Below are positions 48,841 to 57,559 of a stretch of DNA of 62,904 bases, piece after piece. Location of the stretch: NCBI GenBank assembly GCA_005223075.1, contig NJBO01000005.1:1-62904 (forward strand), in the 5' to 3' direction. This DNA is from a candidate division TA06 bacterium B3_TA06 (GTDB lineage: Bacteria > Hydrothermota > Tepidihabitantia > B3-TA06). Numbering within the stretch: position 1 is the stretch's first letter; every line of letters begins with the position of its first letter. Under the pieces are notes generated by a model, which was not told the origin of the DNA, did not search any database, and saw only the letters and a program-made list of their open reading frames with translations. A program made the translations under genes and the position numbers.

Positions 48841-49629
48841 CTATTCCAAGTTATACCTGTCAAAGCCTGAGCCCGTGCGGATGCTCAGGGCGGCTATGTC
48901 GTCCTTGTAGGCTTCGTAAAGGTTCGCCAGTTCCGTAGTGTCCCCATCGTAGGTGAAAAGCACGGCGGCGTCAAGATACCCAGGGTCGCCGGTTATTCGC
49001 GCGCCTGTTACCTTCCCTTGTGAATCCACAGAGAAGATAGAGTAGAAGCCCGGTTCAAGAGCGGTCCCGGCTGCGCCCAGGGCTGTGAGGGCTTCCTTGA
49101 GCGAATCGCTGTACGGTGCCTGGGAAGAATCGTACGCCATCTCCAGCAGCAGCATGTTCTCGAAAAGCCGGTGCAGTGTGTCTGTCCCGTAATACAGAGC
49201 CACCTCCTCGCCTTCCCCTTCCACCAGGTAGATGCTGTCTTTTACTGCAAGCACGAAGGCGTCTTGTTCTTCATCCTTGCCTTCGAAAAGAAGGGTGTAG
49301 TTTCCGTTCTCCAGGGCTCCTATATCTTCGGGAAGGATGTTGGAGTGCGAACCCGAGACCTCGTCTCCCTCGTTGTTTCCCTTCAGGAGAATCCAGATCG
49401 TATCGCCGCGAAGCTCCCATTGATGATCCACGCCGTCTGTATCAGGGGTTTCATCGAAGAACTCCAAGGAGATAATAAGCGAGACAGGAGACCCCGGGGT
49501 TTCGTACAAACGATAGGTGAAGGGGTATTCGATTATGTTGACGCCCTCGAATAGATCGCAACCTGAGATTGCAAGCAAAAGGATCACAAGGCTCACCATC
49601 AACCCTCTCTTTACTACTAAGCGTTTCAT
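48841..49629 (-). CDS. secreted lipoprotein of unknown function
   Basis: 262 residues from ATG 49629, which has GGAGGT 4 nt upstream; the TTG 12 nt earlier overlaps that site. Lipobox LLLLAISGCDLF. The mature part is acidic and rich in short beta-like segments (DTIWILLKGNNEGDEV, GNYTLLFEGKDEEQDAF). No family is recognised. Monocistronic. Confidence 0.7.
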   Translation of the reverse strand: MKRLVVKRGLMVSLVILLLAISGCDLFEGVNIIEYPFTYRLYETPGSPVSLIISLEFFDETPDTDGVDHQWELRGDTIWILLKGNNEGDEVSGSHSNILPEDIGALENGNYTLLFEGKDEEQDAFVLAVKDSIYLVEGEGEEVALYYGTDTLHRLFENMLLLEMAYDSSQAPYSDSLKEALTALGAAGTALEPGFYSIFSVDSQGKVTGARITGDPGYLDAAVLFTYDGDTTELANLYEAYKDDIAALSIRTGSGFDRYNLE

Positions 49630-49653
49630 GTCTACCTCCAATTCTCTTACCTA

Positions 49654-49681
49654 AAGATAACCAGATGAGGTGTTTTGTCAA
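49654..49681 (-). promoter_or_regulatory. promoter of the 48841-49629 lipoprotein
   Basis: Minus strand: TTGACA (49681-49676), 16 bp, TATCTT (49659-49654). A leader of about 17 nt carries the ribosome site. Confidence 0.65.
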
Positions 49682-49758
49682 GATGTTTTTTTGGCTTCGC
49701 AAAAAGACCGCAGGCCCTCACCCCATCCCTCTCCCAGAGGGAGGGGGAGTTGTTTATC

Positions 49759-49786
49759 TTGACTTGAAGCCTGCCTTGACTATCAT
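49759..49786 (+). promoter_or_regulatory. lysS operon promoter (leaderless)
   Basis: TTGACT (49759-49764), 16 bp, TATCAT (49781-49786), with ATG 49793 six nt later. Confidence 0.65.
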
Positions 49787-49792
49787 CCGAGT

Positions 49793-51250
49793 ATGTCTTC
49801 ACTTCCTGATAGGGAAAATCGTATCCGGAAATTGAAGGAGCTGCGTTCCAAAGCCATAGAGCCTTATCCCTACAAGTTCGATCGCACGCATACCGTAGCC
49901 GAGGCTTTGGGCGAGTTTGATAAGCTTGCGGAAGCAGAAGAGCAGGTCAAGGTCGCAGGAAGGCTTTTCACCCGCCGGGACTTCGGCAAGACCTGCTTCT
50001 TTGACCTGCACGACTCCTCGGGCAAGATTCAGCTCTACATCCGCAAGGACGAAGCCCTCCTCGCCGCCCTCCTCCCAGCCCTCCTCCCGTTGATTGACCT
50101 TGGTGACTTTGTGGGGGTCAGTGGGGTCCTCTTCCGCACCAAGACCGGCGAGCCGACCGTAAACGTCAAGGAGTTCACCATACTCTCAAAGTCGCTTGCC
50201 GCTTTGCCTGAGAAGTTCCATGGGCTTCAGGATACCGAGCAGCGACTACGTAAGCGTCATCTTGACCTGCTTGTAAATCAGGAGACGCGCGAGGTCTTCA
50301 GGCTCCGCACCAGGCTGATTGCACTTACCCGCCGATTCTTTGATGAGCGCGGGTTCCTTGAGGTGGAGACCCCGATGCTTCAACCTTTATACGGCGGGGC
50401 TGCGGCCGAGCCGTTCTGCACCCACTACCGCGTGCTTGACCGCGACTACTACCTGCGGATCGCAACCGAGCTTTATCTCAAGCGGCTCATCGTGGGCGGG
50501 TTCGAGAAGGTGTATGAGGTCGGCAAGGACTTCCGCAACGAGGGGCTGGACCGGGTGCACAACCCTGAGTTCACCATGCTTGAGGCTTACCAGGCTTACG
50601 TGGATTACAACGAGATGATGAAGCTTACCGAGGAGCTGTTCAGACTCCTCGCCGAAGAGTTGACCGGTTCAACGACCGTTACCTGGATGGGTAAGAGATT
50701 TGATTTTGGCAAGGAATGGGAAAGGGTGGAGTTCGTGCCAGCGTTGCAGGAGAATATCGGCACCGATCCCCTGACTTTATCCCAGAAGGAGCTGCGCAAG
50801 ATATGTAAGAAGAAGGGGGTTGAGGTTACGGATCAGACCCCTTACGGCAAGATGTTAGACAAGCTTTTTACCGAGTTGATTCAGGATCACATCCACGGCC
50901 CGGCGTTCGTTGCCGATCATCCCAGGCTTATCTCGCCTCTTGCCAAGGTGCATCGTAACGATCCTCGATTGGTCGAGCGCTTCGAGCCGGTCATCAATGG
51001 AGTGGAGTTCGGCAACGCGTTTTCAGAGCTTAATGATCCTTTAGAGCAGCGCAAGCGGTTCGAAGAGCAGGTGGCTCGGCATGAGGAGTTTTCGGTGATA
51101 GACGAGGATTTTATCCAGACCCTTGAGCAGGGCATGCCGCCTACCGGCGGACTGGGACTGGGTATAGACCGCATGGTAATGCTATTTACGGATTCTTCAA
51201 CCATCCGCGACGTAATCATCTTTCCGCAGCTTAGAGAAGAGGGAAAGTGA
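49793..51250 (+). CDS. lysS: lysyl-tRNA synthetase, class II
   Basis: 485 residues. OB-fold anticodon-binding domain (VKVAGRLFTRRDFGKTCFFD), then the class II catalytic core: motif 2 region VYEVGKDFRNEGLDRVHNPE with EFTMLEAY, and motif 3 GGLGLGIDRMVM. Length is normal. It charges tRNA-Lys; a tRNA-Lys(CTT) gene lies elsewhere in this window. It is first in an overlapping operon with lolC, lolD, mcsA, mcsB and thiL. Confidence 0.95.
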   Translation: MSSLPDRENRIRKLKELRSKAIEPYPYKFDRTHTVAEALGEFDKLAEAEEQVKVAGRLFTRRDFGKTCFFDLHDSSGKIQLYIRKDEALLAALLPALLPLIDLGDFVGVSGVLFRTKTGEPTVNVKEFTILSKSLAALPEKFHGLQDTEQRLRKRHLDLLVNQETREVFRLRTRLIALTRRFFDERGFLEVETPMLQPLYGGAAAEPFCTHYRVLDRDYYLRIATELYLKRLIVGGFEKVYEVGKDFRNEGLDRVHNPEFTMLEAYQAYVDYNEMMKLTEELFRLLAEELTGSTTVTWMGKRFDFGKEWERVEFVPALQENIGTDPLTLSQKELRKICKKKGVEVTDQTPYGKMLDKLFTELIQDHIHGPAFVADHPRLISPLAKVHRNDPRLVERFEPVINGVEFGNAFSELNDPLEQRKRFEEQVARHEEFSVIDEDFIQTLEQGMPPTGGLGLGIDRMVMLFTDSSTIRDVIIFPQLREEGK

Positions 51251-52476
51251 ACGTTAATCTCTTTGTTGCTCGTCGTTATCTGCGCCAGCGGCGCAGGGGC
51301 GAGGGTTTCTACAACCTGATCTCCACCATCGCCATAGCCGGTGTGTTCGTCGGCGTTGCCGCCCTGATAATCGCGTTGTCTGTTTTGAACGGTTTCAACG
51401 GCGAGCTCAAGGACCGTATCGTTGGGGTAGCTCCTCACATAACTATTCAAAAGTTTTACTCAAATCCCATTACACCTGAGGAGTACGAGCGGGTTGCAGC
51501 CAAGCTTTCTGAAATGCGTGAGGTTGTTGGATTTGGCCCGGCGCTTATGCGCAAGACCCTGATTCAGTCAAAATACGGCGCTGAGGGTGTGCTTGTGCGC
51601 GGGGTTGATCCTGAGCTCCTGGCGCGAACCTCAAGCATCACCGATCCGCGCTATCCATTGGAAGGGGAATGGTCGTTCGAGGGTCGCGGGGTGGTTATAG
51701 GTCGTCAGCTTGCAGATAACCTCCGCGTGAAGGTGGGTGATACTGTCCTGATCGCCTCACCCGAGGATGTTATCATGACGCCGGTAGGGCCTATCCCTAT
51801 AGTTAAACACCACGTGGTTCGCGGTATCTTTGATGCGGGTTTCTATGACTACAACATGGTGATGGTTTTTATTGACATCCGCAACGCCCAGCAGCTGTTC
51901 GGCTACGGCGATCGCATCACCAACGTAGAGGTGAAGCTTACAGATCCCCTGCGCTCTACCAAGGTGTCTCAGAAGATACGTGACGAACTGGGCTATCCGT
52001 TCGTACCCATCGACTGGCTTATGGAGAACAAGAACCTCTTTTCCGCCTTGAAGATGCAGAAGGTGGTCGTTTTTATAGTGCTTGCGTTGATTATCCTGGT
52101 TGCGGCGTTCAACATAATCGGCACTTTGATCATGACCGTGATGCGCAAGACCCGTGAGATAGGGATCTTGAGGGCGATTGGCATGAAGTCAAAAGACGTT
52201 ATGCGCGTCTTTACCTTCTTTGGTCTCCTGATAGGGGTGGTTGGCACCGTCTCAGGCACGGTTTTCGGGGTTGGGGTCTCCTGGATCATTGACCGATTCA
52301 AGATCATTCGCTTGCCTGCAGAGGTCTGGTTTATTGATACGGTGCCTGTTAAGGTTCAACCGTTGGATGTAATCCTGATAGCCGTGGCAGCCGTCATTAT
52401 AACCTTCCTTGCCACGCTCTATCCTGCCCGCAGAGCGTCAAGGCTCGATCCTGTGGAGGCGATTCGTTATGAGTAG
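51247..52476 (+). CDS. lolC: LolC/LolE-family lipoprotein-releasing ABC permease
   Basis: 409 residues from GTG overlapping the lysS stop. The N-terminal FVARRYLRQRRRGEGFYNLI and first helix (ISTIAIAGVFVGVAALII) are typical; a periplasmic domain and three C-terminal helices follow (TREIGILRAIGMKSKDVMRV). With LolD it extracts lipoproteins from the inner membrane, implying an outer membrane and fitting the several lipoproteins in this window. A single gene probably forms a homodimer. Confidence 0.88.
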   Translation: MNVNLFVARRYLRQRRRGEGFYNLISTIAIAGVFVGVAALIIALSVLNGFNGELKDRIVGVAPHITIQKFYSNPITPEEYERVAAKLSEMREVVGFGPALMRKTLIQSKYGAEGVLVRGVDPELLARTSSITDPRYPLEGEWSFEGRGVVIGRQLADNLRVKVGDTVLIASPEDVIMTPVGPIPIVKHHVVRGIFDAGFYDYNMVMVFIDIRNAQQLFGYGDRITNVEVKLTDPLRSTKVSQKIRDELGYPFVPIDWLMENKNLFSALKMQKVVVFIVLALIILVAAFNIIGTLIMTVMRKTREIGILRAIGMKSKDVMRVFTFFGLLIGVVGTVSGTVFGVGVSWIIDRFKIIRLPAEVWFIDTVPVKVQPLDVILIAVAAVIITFLATLYPARRASRLDPVEAIRYE

Positions 52477-53149
52477 GGAGAAAGGGATCCTTCTTAGGGC
52501 TGAGAGGCTTAAGAGGGTTTACGTTAATGGCGACGATAGGGTAGAAGCCCTTCGATCTGCGTCTTTGAACCTGCATAAGGGCGAGGCTGTCTCGATATTC
52601 GGCCCCTCAGGTTCAGGCAAGAGCACGTTCCTTCATCTTCTGGGTGCTTTTGACAGGCCTACCTCAGGCAAGGTTTTCTTCGACGGTAAAGACGTGTTCG
52701 AGATGGACGATTCCGAGCTTGCCGAGTTCCGCAACCGTGAGATCGGATTCGTTTTTCAGTTCCATCATCTGTTGCCCGAATTCTCTGCCCTTGAGAACGT
52801 TGCCTTACCCCTGCTTATAGCAAAAATTCCCAGAACTGAGGCATTTGAGCGCGCCAATGCGGTCCTTGTTGAGGTAGGTCTGGCTGATCGCACCGATTTC
52901 CTGCCTGTCAAGCTCTCAGGGGGCGAGAAGCAGCGCGTTGCCGTTGCAAGGGCGTTGGTGCATAATCCACGTCTTGTGCTGGCAGATGAACCAACCGGTA
53001 ATCTGGATCTGGAGACCGAACGAGAGGTCATGGAGATGTTTACTCGCCTCAACGATAAGCTCAATGTGACGTTTGTCATCGTCTCGCATAATCCTATAAT
53101 AAAGAAGTTCACCGACAAAAGATATAACCTTATAGATGGGAAGATGTAA
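52469..53149 (+). CDS. lolD: LolD-type ABC transporter ATPase
   Basis: 226 residues from ATG 52469 (overlap 8 nt). Walker A GPSGSGKST, Q-loop FVFQFHHLLPEFSALENV (typical of LolD), signature LSGGEKQRVAVARAL and Walker B LVLADEPT are all present. It is the partner of the LolC-like permease. Confidence 0.92.
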   Translation: MSREKGILLRAERLKRVYVNGDDRVEALRSASLNLHKGEAVSIFGPSGSGKSTFLHLLGAFDRPTSGKVFFDGKDVFEMDDSELAEFRNREIGFVFQFHHLLPEFSALENVALPLLIAKIPRTEAFERANAVLVEVGLADRTDFLPVKLSGGEKQRVAVARALVHNPRLVLADEPTGNLDLETEREVMEMFTRLNDKLNVTFVIVSHNPIIKKFTDKRYNLIDGKM

Positions 53150-53649
53150 TGCTCTGTGAAGAATGTCAAGAGAACGAAGCCGAGGTTTTGATTACCGAGG
53201 TTGACGCAAGCGGCAATCTTGCCGAAAGGCATCTGTGCAAGGCTTGTGCGTTAAAGAAGGGGTATCTTTTAGAGAAGCATAAGCCGCTTTCACAGATGTT
53301 CATCGAGCTTCTCAAGGAACTTGGGGAGGGCGAGGATGAGGAGCTGCGGTGTTCTGCGTGTGGGATGAGCTGGGCAGAGTTCCGCCGCCTTGGTAGATTC
53401 GGGTGTGAGAGATGTTACCAGGAGTTTGGGAATCATGTGGAGAGGCTCGTTTCCCGCATCCAGGGAACCACCCAGCATACCGGTCGCGAGGCTGCAGGGG
53501 ATCAGAAAACTTCTCCTGTTTTTGTCGAGATAGAAAAGAAACGCCTGAGACAGCAGCTTATCAAGGCGATCCAGCAGGAGGAATACGAAAAAGCCGCAAG
53601 GATACGAGATGACCTCAAGAAATATGAAGAGCGGACTGAAGGCCAGTAA
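53149..53649 (+). CDS. mcsA: McsA-like zinc-finger activator of protein arginine kinase
   Basis: 166 residues. Paired CxxC motifs (MLCEECQENEA, HLCKACA, RCSACGMSW, FGCERCYQEF) and a C-terminal UvrB/UvrC motif (LIKAIQQEEYEKAARIRDDL). In Bacillus McsA activates McsB. TAATG overlap with lolD. Confidence 0.88.
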   Translation: MLCEECQENEAEVLITEVDASGNLAERHLCKACALKKGYLLEKHKPLSQMFIELLKELGEGEDEELRCSACGMSWAEFRRLGRFGCERCYQEFGNHVERLVSRIQGTTQHTGREAAGDQKTSPVFVEIEKKRLRQQLIKAIQQEEYEKAARIRDDLKKYEERTEGQ

Positions 53650-54676
53650 GGTTGGAGCCTGGCTTTCAGGCAAAGGGCCCCAAGCTGACATCGTTATCAG
53701 CTCCCGGATACGCCTTGCACGCAACGTGGCCGGGGTATCCTTCCTTCCAAAAGCGTCTCCCCAGGAACAGAAGGAACTGGTTTCCAGCATAAATCGAGCG
53801 TTGGCTGAGGCGCTTATCTCTAACGGACGCGGGGTTGTCCATGTGGAGGACCTGTCGCCACTTGAAGCTCAGTTCCTTCTGGAGCGTCATCTGATCTCAG
53901 CGGATTTCCTGAAAAGCAAGGGGCCGAGAGGATTCTTTGCCACAGAAGACGAGACATTCAGTTTGATGATAAACGAGGAGGATCATCTCAGGCTTCAGGT
54001 TCTTGCATCAGGGCTTTCCCTTAAAGAGGCCTTCAAGCGCACGAGCGAGATCGAAGAACGTTTGAACTCGGCGCTGCCGTTTGCCTATAGCGAGCGCTAC
54101 GGCTTTCTTACCGCTTGTCCTACCAATGTAGGCACCGGGATGCGCGCCTCGATACTCATCCACCTCCCAGGGGTGATTCTAACCAGGGAGATCGACCGTG
54201 TACTGCGCGGAGTTCTGCAGTTGGGACTTTCAGTACGAGGCACGTACGGCGAGGGCACCGAGACCAAGGGACATATCTTCCAGATCTCCAACCAGCGCAC
54301 CCTGGGGCAGAGCGAGGAGGAGATCGTTGAGACCTTAATCAGGATGGCAGAGCAGCTTATCCGCTACGAGCGCGACGCACGAGAGTACCTTTCGACCAAG
54401 ATGGACACCTACATCGAGGATAAGGTCATGCGCTCCTTTGGAATCCTCCGCTATGCCCGTACCCTTACCAGCGAGGAGGCACTTAACCTACTCTCTGCTC
54501 TGCGGTTGGGGCTTGGTTCCTTGAAAGGACTCGATGCAGCGAAGATCAATAAGCTTATGATACTTACCCGACCTGCGAACCTGCAGTTCTTCTTCGACGA
54601 GGAACTTTCGCCAGAGCAGCGCGACCGCAAACGTGCCGAGCTTATCCGAGAGGCCCTTAAGGATGTTGAACCTTGA
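53624..54676 (+). CDS. mcsB: protein arginine kinase McsB
   Basis: About 350 residues (ATG 53624; ATG 53609 also possible; both lie within mcsA). Guanido-kinase core: VISSRIRLARN, RLQVLASG and CPTNVGTGMRASILIHLPG. RGTYGEGTETKGHIFQISN matches the phospho-arginine pocket. McsB marks proteins for ClpCP degradation. Neither clpC nor ctsR is adjacent, unlike in Firmicutes. Confidence 0.92.
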   Translation: MKSGLKASKVGAWLSGKGPQADIVISSRIRLARNVAGVSFLPKASPQEQKELVSSINRALAEALISNGRGVVHVEDLSPLEAQFLLERHLISADFLKSKGPRGFFATEDETFSLMINEEDHLRLQVLASGLSLKEAFKRTSEIEERLNSALPFAYSERYGFLTACPTNVGTGMRASILIHLPGVILTREIDRVLRGVLQLGLSVRGTYGEGTETKGHIFQISNQRTLGQSEEEIVETLIRMAEQLIRYERDAREYLSTKMDTYIEDKVMRSFGILRYARTLTSEEALNLLSALRLGLGSLKGLDAAKINKLMILTRPANLQFFFDEELSPEQRDRKRAELIREALKDVEP

Positions 54677-55610
54677 GGACCTTGGCGAGGAAGGGTTCCT
54701 TGAGCGGCTTGCGACCTGGGTAAAAACCAGGAATCCTGCGGTTCGTATAAGCATTGGCGACGATGCCCTGGTGCTTAGAGACGGGACGGTTGTTACCTCG
54801 GATTCATACGAGGAGGGCGTTCACTTCTCACGGCTCTACTTCTCGCCAGAGGATATAGGCTTCAAGGCAGCCGCAGCGACGCTCTCGGACCTAGCCGCTA
54901 TGGGTGCAGAACCTATCTGTTTCTTGCTGAATCTTTTTGCGCCCCCTCGCTGCGAGATAGATTTCCTTAAGCGTCTCTATAGCGGTATGGAAGAGGTTTG
55001 TGGTCGGTTGGGAGTAGAGATTGCAGGAGGGGATAGCGTTGCGTCAGATAAGCTGATCTTAAGCTGCACCGCACTGGGCAAGACCACCGATCCTCTGCTT
55101 CGCTCAGGGGCTTTAGCAGGCGACCTGCTTTATCTCTCCGGATTCCCAGGCCTGTCTCGAGTTGGGCAGCAGGCACTGCGTAGGGGAGTAGAAGGGTTTG
55201 AGGACGCAAAGCGCCGCCATCTTAGGCCCCAGCCGCGTATTGCTCTGGGGATAGCGCTTAGGGGAAAGGTCTCGGCGTGCATGGACGTATCTGACGGAAT
55301 CTCGACCGATGCAGGCAGATTGGCCAAGGCAAGCAAGGTCAAGCTCGTTGTGGAGTATGAACGCCTGCCGCGCCATCCAGAACTTCTGGCTTTTGCCGAG
55401 CAGTACGGCGGTCACTGGGATTCGCTGGCACTCAACGGGGGAGAGGACTACGAATTGCTCTTTACTGCGTCCCACGACCTCCCCGATTGCATTGCAGACC
55501 TGCCCATCCACCGGATCGGACGCATAGAGGAGGGGAAGGGTGCTTTCCTTGAGATCGGTGGCGAACTGAGGCCTTTGCTTCCCAAGGGTTGGGACCACTT
55601 TAGCAAATAA
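54663..55610 (+). CDS. thiL: thiamine-monophosphate kinase
   Basis: 315 residues from ATG 54663, overlapping mcsB by 14 nt. SIGDDALVL, TLSDLAAMGAEP, IAGGDSVAS and MDVSDGISTDAGRLA are the ThiL metal and ATP motifs; GGEDYELLFT is also typical. It makes thiamine diphosphate, complementing thiC at 60612-61874. Confidence 0.92.
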   Translation: MLNLEDLGEEGFLERLATWVKTRNPAVRISIGDDALVLRDGTVVTSDSYEEGVHFSRLYFSPEDIGFKAAAATLSDLAAMGAEPICFLLNLFAPPRCEIDFLKRLYSGMEEVCGRLGVEIAGGDSVASDKLILSCTALGKTTDPLLRSGALAGDLLYLSGFPGLSRVGQQALRRGVEGFEDAKRRHLRPQPRIALGIALRGKVSACMDVSDGISTDAGRLAKASKVKLVVEYERLPRHPELLAFAEQYGGHWDSLALNGGEDYELLFTASHDLPDCIADLPIHRIGRIEEGKGAFLEIGGELRPLLPKGWDHFSK

Positions 55611-55692
55611 GCCACGCAACTATCCCACTTTTCAGTCGCGATACCTCCAGTAATAATTTAATATAAAATATAGTAGTATCTTTATGAAGGAC

Positions 55693-55720
55693 TTGACAAA
55701 CATTCAAAATAGCGTATATT
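55693..55720 (+). promoter_or_regulatory. promoter of the small secreted-protein array
   Basis: TTGACA (55693-55698), 16 bp, TATATT (55715-55720). The transcript should begin at about ATGCAACCGGTCGAG, the conserved leader block. Confidence 0.7.
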
Positions 55721-55768
55721 TTTGTGATATGCAACCGGTCGAGAAAACAACAAAGAAAGGAGAAGGTC

Positions 55769-56182
55769 ATGAAAAAGATCCTCCTAATCAGCATGCTCCT
55801 TATAGTGGGAGCAGCCTTTGCGGCATCAACAATGCCTACCCAGACCAATATAGGCCCAACCAGCGCTCTCCAGGCCCTGACCATCTACTGCTGGGAAGGC
55901 ACAGCTACAGCTGTCTGGGATCGCTTTGAGATCTTCTACCACAAAGAAACCGGCGAGATGTGGGGAACCTGGTACCGCGGCGAAAATGAAGGCGGCTGGA
56001 TTGAAGGCTTTGGCGAGCCTGACCCGGCCGGTAAAAGCGCAAACTGGTATATTGGATCAGGCAGTTTCGGCGGAGATGACAGTGGGAAGTGGAAAGGACT
56101 CTTCAAACTGAACGATGAATGTCGAGGCGACGTCTGGAATCTCTGGATTATAGGCGAGTTTTACGGATGGTCCTGCGAATAG
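55769..56182 (+). CDS. small secreted protein, tandem family member 1
   Basis: 137 residues with a signal peptide (LLLIVGAAFAAS, cleavage near AAS-TMP). The mature part is beta-rich with repeated Trp-Gly pairs: YCWEGTATAVWDRFEIFYHK, GEMWGTWYRG, GGWIEGFGEP and GKWKGLFKL. Five paralogues lie in a row (55769-58385). The family is not recognised; the pattern suggests a small beta-barrel. Ribosome site AAAGGAG. Confidence 0.75.
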   Translation: MKKILLISMLLIVGAAFAASTMPTQTNIGPTSALQALTIYCWEGTATAVWDRFEIFYHKETGEMWGTWYRGENEGGWIEGFGEPDPAGKSANWYIGSGSFGGDDSGKWKGLFKLNDECRGDVWNLWIIGEFYGWSCE

Positions 56183-56273
56183 GCCTTTAGCTTAAAAACC
56201 TCGGTTGGTTGCATGTGTCTTTGAGAAAGAACCGGTATACGACCGGTCGAAAAAAACACAAAAGGAGAAAGAC

Positions 56274-56687
56274 ATGAAAAGGACCCTTTCAATCGCGTTG
56301 CTCCTCATGGTAGGAGCAGCCTTTGCGGCATCAACGATGCCTACCCAGATCAATATAGGCACAACCAGTGATCTCCAGAGCCTGACCATCTACTGCTGGG
56401 AAGGCACAGCCTCGGTTCTATGGGATCGCTTCGAGATCTTCTACCACAAGGAAACCGGCGAGATGTGGGGCACCTGGTATCGCAAAGAGGATGAAGGTGG
56501 TTGGATTGAAGGCTATGGCGAGCCAGCCCCCACCGGTCCAGCTAAGAACTGGATCATCGGTAAAGGCATCTTCGACGGCGATGACAGCGGCGGCTGGGAA
56601 GGAACCTTCATCCTTGACCGCCGATGCTGGGGTAACGTCTGGAACATGATGGTTATCGGCATCTTTGAAGGTCGAGCTTGTCCATAA
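56274..56687 (+). CDS. small secreted protein, tandem family member 2
   Basis: 137 residues. The same layout: signal peptide, YCWEGTASVLWDRFEIFYHK, GTWYRKEDEGGWIEGYGEP, GGWEGTFILDRRCWGNVW. Three mature cysteines are shared with member 3 (YCW, RCW, RAC). The start at 56274 follows AAAGGAG; upstream frames are not used. No separate promoter; likely read through from 55693. Confidence 0.75.
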   Translation: MKRTLSIALLLMVGAAFAASTMPTQINIGTTSDLQSLTIYCWEGTASVLWDRFEIFYHKETGEMWGTWYRKEDEGGWIEGYGEPAPTGPAKNWIIGKGIFDGDDSGGWEGTFILDRRCWGNVWNMMVIGIFEGRACP

Positions 56688-56705
56688 ACCCTTAGCTTAA
56701 AAAAC

Positions 56706-56756
56706 CTCGGCCGGTTGCATGTGTCTTTGAGAAAGAGTCGTATGCAGCCGGTCGAG
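56706..56756 (+). promoter_or_regulatory. conserved intergenic RNA hairpin with G.U pairs
   Basis: CTCGGCCGGTTGCAT (56706-56720) pairs along all 15 positions with ATGCAGCCGGTCGAG (56742-56756) if two G.U pairs are allowed. The 21-nt loop contains its own CTTT-GAG-AAAG hairpin. A related structure with more G.U pairs lies between members 1 and 2 (about 56207-56255). It is placed 23 nt before the next ATG. It may be a processing, stability or regulatory element. Confidence 0.6.
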
Positions 56757-56779
56757 AAAAACAAAGAAAGGAGAAAGAC

Positions 56780-57193
56780 ATGAAAAAGATCCTTTCAATC
56801 GCTACGCTCCTCATGGTAGGAGCAGCCTTTGCGGCATCAACGATGCCTACCCAGACCAATATAGGTCCAACCAGCGATGTCCAGGCCCTGACCATCTACT
56901 GCTGGGAAGGCACGGCTTCAGCTATATGGGATCGCTTCGAGATCTTCTACCACAAAGAAACCGGCGAGATGTGGGGAACCTGGTATCGCGGAGAAGACGA
57001 AGGCGGTTGGATTGAAGGCTTTGGCGAGCCGGACCCGACCGCTCCAGCTAAGAACTGGATTGCAGGATCAGGGCGCTTCGACGGCGACGACCGCGGAGAG
57101 TGGAAAGGAACCTTCATACTTGACAGCCGATGCTGGGGCAACGTCTGGAACATGATGGTTATCGGCACCTTTAGAGGTCGAGCTTGTCCATAA
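56780..57193 (+). CDS. small secreted protein, tandem family member 3
   Basis: 137 residues, the closest relative of members 1 and 2: signal peptide LLMVGAAFAAS, YCWEGTASAIWDRFEIFYHK, GEWKGTFILDSRCWGNVW, end FRGRACP. AAAGGAG precedes the ATG. Confidence 0.75.
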   Translation: MKKILSIATLLMVGAAFAASTMPTQTNIGPTSDVQALTIYCWEGTASAIWDRFEIFYHKETGEMWGTWYRGEDEGGWIEGFGEPDPTAPAKNWIAGSGRFDGDDRGEWKGTFILDSRCWGNVWNMMVIGTFRGRACP

Positions 57194-57484
57194 ACCTTTA
57201 GCTTAAAAAACCTTCGCCCGGTTGCATGCATTAAATGCTCCTTTTAGCCTGCGGCTAAAAGATCGCAGTAACGTAAGGGCCGATCTTGACGCCTTCGATG
57301 CCCGCTTTGCGTCAGGTCGGCCCGCCCTTATGATTCGACCCCCCACCTAGATGCTCAACTCGGAGGGCTCAATCCTTTCGTTTCTATTACCTCTTCCATC
57401 ATCTCTTGGGCGTTCGCGCGGTGGCCCCGAAAACACACTCTGCGTCGTTGGCTTATTCAAATTTGTAATATTAAGCCACACTAC
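57194..57484. repeat. 366-bp spacer: insertion between hairpin arms
   Basis: The left arm of the conserved hairpin is at 57213-57227, but its right arm is at 57521-57535. Between them are a TGCTCC..GATCGCAG hairpin (57236-57268), a GGGCCGATCTTGACGCC...GGTCGGCCC module (57278-57325), and a new promoter. No gene is seen. Confidence 0.65.
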
Positions 57485-57512
57485 TTGACAATGTGATTTT
57501 TTTATGTAAAAT
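57485..57512 (+). promoter_or_regulatory. second promoter in the secreted-protein array
   Basis: TTGACA (57485-57490), 16 bp, TAAAAT (57507-57512). As at 55693, transcription would begin at the ATGCAGCCGGTCGAG block. Confidence 0.65.
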
Positions 57513-57559
57513 TCCACAATATGCAGCCGGTCGAGAAAACAACAAAAAAGGAGAAAGAC

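Noticed and set aside
56742-56782. Upstream ORF MQPVEK... in the secreted-protein leaders as a conserved leader peptide
   Set aside because: Frame and stop differ between copies (out of frame at 55729, in frame at 57521, stopped at 56780, no ATG before member 2).
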